A stretch of 64,000 nucleotides of DNA from NCBI GenBank assembly GCA_004352715.1, contig SCFE01000079.1, forward strand, positions 200,265 to 264,264, in the 5' to 3' direction. Positions 57,958 through 64,000 of the stretch are shown piece by piece (position 1 is the first letter of the stretch; each line of letters opens with the position of its first letter). The DNA is from Hofstenia miamia (lineage: Eukaryota; Xenacoelomorpha; Acoela). The notes below the pieces were generated by a model. That model saw only the letters and a program-made list of their open reading frames with translations, was not told the origin of the DNA and searched no databases. The position numbers were made by a program, and so were the translations under genes.

Positions 57958-59754
57958 TTATTATAATCAAGGGCTAAATAGTTCAGAAAAAATATGGTAA
58001 AAATATGTTTGGCCAGAAGTCATTTTCTTGGCTTTTGACTGAAATAAGCCTTAGCAGACATTTAAAAAATTTGAATTAATCACCTAATTGAAAAAATACT
58101 AATGAATGACCTGCAGGTGATCTTAGTGATTTATTGTATGGCCAAATAATTACTTAGCCAAAAATCCTAAGCTGTAAAGATTCATTCTGAATAAATGTTT
58201 AGTAGAGTTTAGTTTTTTCTTTAATCATAGTAAATTAATTAGATACTTAAATGAATTCAAATAGCTTAATATCTTCATGGCAATGGTGGTGGTGTGATAA
58301 CATGATAGACATTGATGGTGCAAAATGAAATCAGTTATTTAGCATTTTATTAGATTTAACTTATAGACTATTACTTATCCACAATATGCTAGNTAACTGG
58401 CTTGATTGGTGCTACCCTATTTGTCTCATAACTTATTATCTAGCTCAATACAAAATAAACAACTCAATGATTTTCTTATCTCTCAGCTCACTAAATAATA
58501 GCATGTAATTACCATGCATTCACATTAACCAATGGTATAATATCATCACAATGTAATCACTTATGAGTGCATGTACATTTTGTATTTAAGCAAGAGGTTT
58601 TGTTATATCTATATGTAGCTGTACATGTAACCTAATGTGATCCACAATTTGGGCTGCTTACCATCTGAATGCTACTCATTGATTCAGTACTCAAAGAAGT
58701 ACTTACAAATTGTCACCAGAAACTTACACAATAATTATTATAAAATAAAGTAAACAGAGTTGAGGTGAGATAAACTCTATTGAACATTGACTACAGTGTT
58801 GCTCATATTTATACATTGTTTCAAAAGTAATTACCTGTCTTTGTTTACAACTTTAATCATGTGATCATATTTCTCTTGCAAATTTAATTGAGCAATCAAG
58901 TACACATAGCACCAGATCAAGGGGACACTATATTAATATCACAAACTAAACTTGAAATTGAATAACTTACATTATGTTGACATCATCATAAAGAATTACA
59001 AATAAGAAAATAAAATAAAGTAAACAGAGTTGAGGTGAGATAAACTCTATTGAACATTGACTACAGTGTTGCTCATATTTATACATTGTTTCAAAAGTAA
59101 TTACCTGTCTTTGTTTACAACTTTAATCATGTGATCATATTTCTCTTGCAAATTTAATTGAGCAATCAAGTACACATAGCACCAGATCAAGGGGACACTA
59201 TATTAATATCACAAACTAAACTTGAAATTGAATAACTTACATTATGTTGACATCATCATAAAGAATTACAAATAAGAAAATAAAATAAAAATAGACATAA
59301 GTCCCTCAGTGACTCTACATTATTATAATCAAGGGCTAAATAGTTCAGAAAAAATATGGTAAAAATATGTTTGGCCAGAAGTCATTTTCTTGGCTTTTGA
59401 CTGAAATAAGCCTTAGCAGACATTTAAAAAATTTGAATTAATCACCTAATTGAAAAAATACTAATGAATGACCTGCAGGTGATCTTAGTGATTTATTGTA
59501 TGGCCAAATAATTACTTAGCCAAAAATCCTAAGCTGTAAAGATTCATTCTGAATAAATGTTTAGTAGAGTTTAGTTTTTTCTTTAATCATAGTAAATTAA
59601 TTAGATACTTAAATGAATTCAAATAGCTTAATATCTTCATGGCAATGGTGGTGGTGTGATAACATGATAGACATTGATGGTGCAAAATGAAATCAGTTAT
59701 TTAGCATTTTATTAGATTTAACTTATAGACTATTACTTATCCACAATATGCTAG
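57302..59754. repeat. 1.09-kb duplication joined by a single N, with a nested 270-bp tandem copy
   Basis: 57,302-58,392 recurs at 58,394-59,754 essentially unchanged, with one N at 58,393. In the second copy a 270-bp block (58,750-59,020) is tandemly repeated, the junction lying in TAAAATAAA shared by both breakpoints. The block covers most of the LTR plus about 435 bp of flank. This is best explained as overlapping contig ends (perhaps two haplotypes differing by the 270-bp duplication). Confidence 0.9.
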
Positions 59755-60406
59755 GTGGTGAATTTGAAAATGCACAAATTACAATTATTAATGATTAACA
59801 AAAATTTTCTTAGCCATGAACTTTGATTTATTTTATATGTCACTTACTTATATAATAAATTATCAATCTGATGTCCATGTGTTTGATGAAGGAAGATAAA
59901 TACATCAGTGATTGATGAAGAAGAATTTCTGGATATTTGTTAACTGATATTAATTTAGTGTTAAATAAATAAACCAGGAGATGAATTCTGTATTTAAAAT
60001 ATCTAAAGTTCATTTACACTCTAATTTTTAATTGATGTTATTTTGATCAGTGTACAATGCATTAACTCTGTGTATTAATTTGATAATCACATTAACTGCA
60101 AACATACTAGAGAGAGAGCATTGAAGTGATTCATCTGCTGTAGGGAACATTAAACCACTTTAGTGAGAGCCATTTAAGTCAGCAGCACCTAAACATAACA
60201 ATGTTTGTTAGTTAATAGCATTTGTGAATATATTAAAGATATATTCAGTTATATGCACAATATACTAACAGTTTAAGGATTAGTACTACTGATGATTGAT
60301 TAGGTGAAACAGTTACTCTTGGGAACAGTTGCTTATAATGGAAATAAATAGAGCTTTCAATGAGAGTATGTGGCACAGCAAAAGCCTTACAGACGACTGA
60401 TACACA
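59755..60406. other. no gene recognised
   Basis: AT-rich DNA before the plus-strand retroelement. No LTR or gag was found here, so the element is truncated at its 5' side. Confidence 0.4.
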
Positions 60407-60960
60407 TTGTCACAAGAACAGATCAAAAGGCCACACAAAAAAAGATTGCTGCAAGCAAATGTTTTATGGAATGGTGATGCCTTCTATAATGAAGACAATG
60501 TCTCTCCAACCTGGAAAAGATATAAGAATATGAAGAAGTTGATGCAGATAAAGAAGACTCATCAAACTAAGAGGAGAGCTGCCTCCTACAAACAAAGCAC
60601 CATCTTTGAATTGACAAACCTTTCAGAAGCCAATGTTATCCACATCACAAGAAGTGAAGCATTACTGAAATTCTTGGTTGATACAGGTACCATGATATCC
60701 ATAATTACAGACAAATGTGCAACGAACTAGGATACCAGAGAGAAGCAATGGGAAAAGTGAGACACAGACTTAATAATGCCTCAGCAGATTATATTGATAC
60801 CAAAGGCATAATGGAAAATGTTAGTTTGAAAATTGCCAATACAGTCTTTTTACATACATTAACAGTGATGGATACTCAAATAAACTACCTACCATAAGAA
60901 TTATTACTTGGAAGTGACTTCTTAGAAAACCATAACTGCATAACAACTTTTCAGAATCAA
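60407..60960 (+). pseudogene. retropepsin-like protease of the plus-strand element
   Basis: The frame 60,407-60,730 ends with ALLKFLVDTGTMISIITDKC: the active-site DTG (60,680-60,688) is intact. After a frame change, the next frame (60,715-60,897) and its continuation give LTVMDTQINYLP and, past a stop, LLLGSDFLENHNC, the C-terminal LGxDFLE motif. The N-terminal part is basic and lacks a clear zinc knuckle. Confidence 0.8.
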
Positions 60961-61355
60961 ACCATCAATGTCTAGGAGGAAGTGCTATCCATGTCAAATG
61001 AAATTAAACTTGAAAGAGTAGTCAATTTCAAACTGAAAGGAGACATGGAATTGCAAACATATTAGTGGAGATATTATGAAATTGAAATAGAGGACACCAA
61101 CAAGAATAACATTATCATATGTGATCAGTTTGGAATAAACATGAAGAGAGTAATGATACCCCCAAGTTTATGTGTTTTAAACAATGGAATTAGCTGATTT
61201 CCCATTATGAATTGTATAAACAAAATTCTAAACCTAAAGTGAGACAAGACAACAATACTCAGAATAGCAATAAAGATAGAAAAAAGAAACATGTCATATA
61301 GGATAAATGTCCTTGTAGTAGACAAGGAAGATCACAAAGAAAATCCCAGCAATAC

Positions 61356-62050
61356 ATGATGAGGAGTATTAACAGCTGTCAAGAACAATTAAGAAATGTC
61401 CTAACAAAACATGCACAGATTTTTATCTTTGGTGAGCTAAGCATGGGAAAGGCTGTAGGAGAAACCTACAAAATCACGACAACAACAGATGATCTCATAC
61501 AATTGCAAGTACCAAGTGTACCAGAGCTCATTCAGGAGGAATATCATAAAATACCACAAGAATGACTTAGCAATGGCATCATATGTTCAAGCAAAAGTCC
61601 ATATGCAGCAACCACAGTTTTCTGTGAAGCAGGGAAGAAAACATTGATTGTGTATCAACTTCAGAAAATTAAATAATGTCTCAAAGAAAATTCCATATCC
61701 ATTGCTGAGAATTAAAGACACACTCTATGATACATCACAGATAAAATATTTCACAGCCATTGATTTTTGTATATTTGCAAGTGCTAATGGAAATGAGTGA
61801 CATAGAAAAAACTGCATTCTTCACACCATATAGATTATATGAATTGGTATATATGGCATTCAGCCTAGGTAACATGCTGGCAACATTCCAACATTATATC
61901 ACTAAGGTTTCAAAAAATGGTGGTCAAACAGTATAAAACAAGGTGTCAGCATACATTTATGGCATCCTAGTAGCTTGTAAAACAATAAAAGAACATCTGG
62001 AGAAGTTAGATAAAACCCTCACTATACTATGCAACTCTGGACTAAGAAAA
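61356..62050 (+). pseudogene. RT of the plus-strand element
   Basis: Stop-ridden but ordered blocks: SPYAATTVFCEAGKK (fingers), IPYPLLRIKDTLYD, KYFTAIDF (first catalytic Asp), EKTAFFTPYRLYELVYMAF, and AYIYGILVACKT (61,949-61,984) in place of AYIDDILVASKT, so both Asp of the catalytic pair are lost. Frames shift near 61,780. Confidence 0.85.
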
Positions 62051-62059
62051 TTTACAGAA

Positions 62060-62750
62060 ATAAATGTAAGATACTAAACACAAAGATAGTATTCTTAGGG
62101 TAAGAGATTGAGCATGGTGCAATAAAGATAAAAGAAGATGCAAGAGAAATGATAAAAGACAAGCAAACCTGAAACCTGGAAAGACTCGCAGCAAATAATG
62201 GGGTTCTTCAAACCATTACAGGACATTCATTCCAAGATTAATAGAAAAATCAGGAAGAATGACATACCTACAAAAGAAAAACATGTCATTTTAATGGACA
62301 TGTCAAGAAGAATTTGATGTCATAAAGAAGGAACTAGCAAAAATGCTGTAATTGAACACCCCAGACTACTTGAAGCCATTCATATTGGATTGCAATGCAA
62401 GCAAAGTAGCAGGAGGGGCATGCCTAGCACAAATAAAAAATGAAAGAGAGGAATTTGTACAATGGCTTAGTAGGAAACTGCTGGAACCAGAAAAAAACTA
62501 TAGATAATATTGAAGTTAGAGATGCTAGCACTGGTAGAGAACATGAATTTATTATTGGCAAGGAATTAAGAGTGTAAACAGATAACACAAGGCTGTCATT
62601 TCTAAAGAAATTCACAGGAGACAAGTCATCATTGGTATCTTGGTGGATTGAATTCCTGTGCAAATATAAATTAACTATTAAGCACAGAAAAGGAATCTTA
62701 ATTGCAAAGGCAGATTTTTGAACTGCACTATCTTTCCCTTGGTTCAATGG
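62060..62750 (+). pseudogene. connection and RNase H of the plus-strand element
   Basis: FILDCNASKVAGGACLAQIK (62,388-62,447) is the RNase H first block (Asp then NAS instead of DAS). QWLSRKLLEPEKNYR and a late KHRKGILIAKADF match its later blocks. Coding ends near 62,750 with no integrase after it. A minus-strand frame at 62,424-62,747 is a shadow. Confidence 0.8.
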
Positions 62751-62989
62751 AATTGATATTATGCTATTGTAGAAAGCTAAAGATTGCTCTACTACAACAT
62801 AGCTATGACAAAATGGATCCTTTAGTTCATATATTTTAAGTTAATCTAACCACTTTAATACCTATTATTTTTTAGCAGAATGTATATTTCAACTGTCAAT
62901 TATTATTATAAATGCTTAGCTTACTTTTCTCTATCAGGTATTTACTGTGGTTTAACTACACCAATTATCTATTTTAATTTCAACATCAA

Positions 62990-63917
62990 TGTAGAGTCAC
63001 TCAGGGACTTTTTCGAGATATTTCTTTATTATTTATTCATTATGTTTTGTATTTTACGTCACCATGACGTCATTTCACTTATTTTGATACTAGGTTGCTA
63101 TCATTAGTTTGCTGTCCTCTTGGTGGTGCTTGTTATTTTATTGCTCAAATTGAATTTACAAGGGAACAAATAATTAGCCATGATTGAACTACATAGAAAA
63201 CTCTTTTTGTAAACAAAGGCAGGTAATAATGCAATTTTTGTATAAAACTGAGAAACTTGTAGAGAATGGTTAATAGATTTTATCTACTCTCAACTGCTGT
63301 TTTACTGTTGTATTTTTCTTTATATTATCTTGATATGAAAATTATTGCTTAAGTTTGGTGAAAATTTGGGAGTGCTTTCTCAGGCACAGGGCAACACGTA
63401 GCTCCTGAAGGTCTTTTGACTATTCAGCCCAAATTGTGGACTCATTAAGTTATGTATACAGTTAGGTATATGGAAATAATAAACCTCTCATTTGAAGTTC
63501 AACACATACATGCACTTATACAACCTAATACTGTGGTGATACCATGCTGTTGGCTAGCACAAATGTCTTGTAATTACAGACTATTTAATAGTGAGATGAG
63601 AGATAACAATGAAAATGAGATAATCTATTTTTCAATGTGAGATAGAAATTAAAAGTGAGACAAATAGGTCATTAGGTTAAGCACTTTACTTTTCTTTGGA
63701 GCCTTCACTTCAGCTGGAAGCTATACAAATTTGTTTTCTTGGATTTTACCTAAAGTAGTTTATTACTTGGATGAATTACCAATGTTACACCTATAAGTTA
63801 TAAGTTCTATGTTATTCTATTTCCCAGAATCATGGCTGTTTTGTAAACGCTATCCAAACCTTCTGCAGAGTCAATTAGTTTTCTAGTTAAGTTACCCTAC
63901 CAGCCCACGATTCTACA
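62990..63917 (+). mobile_element. LTR (928 bp)
   Basis: It starts TGTAGAGTCACT and ends GATTCTACA. It contains TTACGTCACCATGACGTCA (63,054-63,072), a CRE half-site plus a full CRE, which may be the LTR's promoter control. Inverted homologue of 57,079-57,957. Confidence 0.88.
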
Positions 63918-64000
63918 TTAGTTCTTTTATAAACTGTCCAATCTTAGCTTAATTATTTCTTTTATATTGTTACACAGTATTTTTGTTAGCTTAAAAGGTT

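Larger units (their letters stand above)
60407..63917 (+). mobile_element. Ty3/gypsy LTR retrotransposon, 5'-truncated and without integrase
   Basis: Plus strand: protease (60,407-60,960), RT (about 61,360-62,050), RNase H (about 62,340-62,720), then only about 240 bp to the 3' LTR at 62,990-63,917. Gag, 5' LTR and the whole integrase are missing. Same LTR family as the minus-strand element at 57.1 kb. Confidence 0.85.

Overview
The window is AT-rich nuclear DNA from an animal, with spliced genes and dense layers of old transposable elements. It contains no bacterial-type operon, no rRNA and no tRNA that I can support. The phylum cannot be fixed by eye. The clues are a vertebrate-like carbonyl reductase gene with a 45-nt intron, a second gene-like locus with 36-45 nt introns, and strong 3' splice acceptors directly in front of start codons, which suggests a 5'-UTR intron or spliced-leader trans-splicing. 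Flatworms and tunicates among others have such features, but nothing here settles the question.

Layout. 0-3.2 kb: a faint Ty3/gypsy pol relic and otherwise nothing clear. 3.2-6.7 kb: a hAT transposase tail, an inverted-repeat DNA element around an assembly gap, and a complete but dead 1.3-kb Tc1 element with TA target sites and 29-bp terminal inverted repeats. 6.9-12.5 kb: a pile of Ty3/gypsy fragments between two LTR-like arms that are inverted relative to each other, then a coiled-coil gag-like piece. 13.0-13.8 kb: a large foldback repeat. 14-24.5 kb: a CpG-retaining block with CRE/CCAAT motifs, a second Tc1 pseudogene split by an assembly duplication, and the only gene that looks intact, a 5-exon short-chain dehydrogenase of the carbonyl reductase (CBR1) type, 270 aa. 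Its introns hold a 215-bp hAT MITE with a perfect 8-bp target duplication, a larger inverted-repeat element, tandem repeats and a gap.

24.5-43 kb is very AT-rich and poor in CpG. It is built from diverged copies of one dispersed repeat family with a recurring GGCCCTTGGTTA hairpin. A 5'-truncated non-LTR retrotransposon (27.4-30.2 kb, minus strand) is inserted in one copy, and it carries several 60-76 bp tandem duplications. At 35.5-39.9 kb I find an undescribed multi-exon reading frame with tiny introns and C2H2-like zinc-finger motifs, interrupted by frameshifts.

43-49 kb is mostly empty single-copy-looking DNA with CpG, plus a CCGGTA palindrome cluster, a GGGTCA cluster and a diverged tandem repeat. 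49.4-52.1 kb (minus strand) has an unrecognised coding block. 52.9-57.96 kb is a decayed Ty3/gypsy element on the minus strand (integrase, RNase H, RT, protease, gag, PBS, 879-bp LTR). 57.3-59.75 kb is a duplication joined by a single N, probably unmerged contig ends. 60.4-63.9 kb is a second Ty3/gypsy copy on the plus strand (protease, RT, RNase H, then directly a 928-bp LTR), lacking gag and integrase. CpG content changes block by block, and elements in the poor blocks show CpG-to-TpG/CpA decay.
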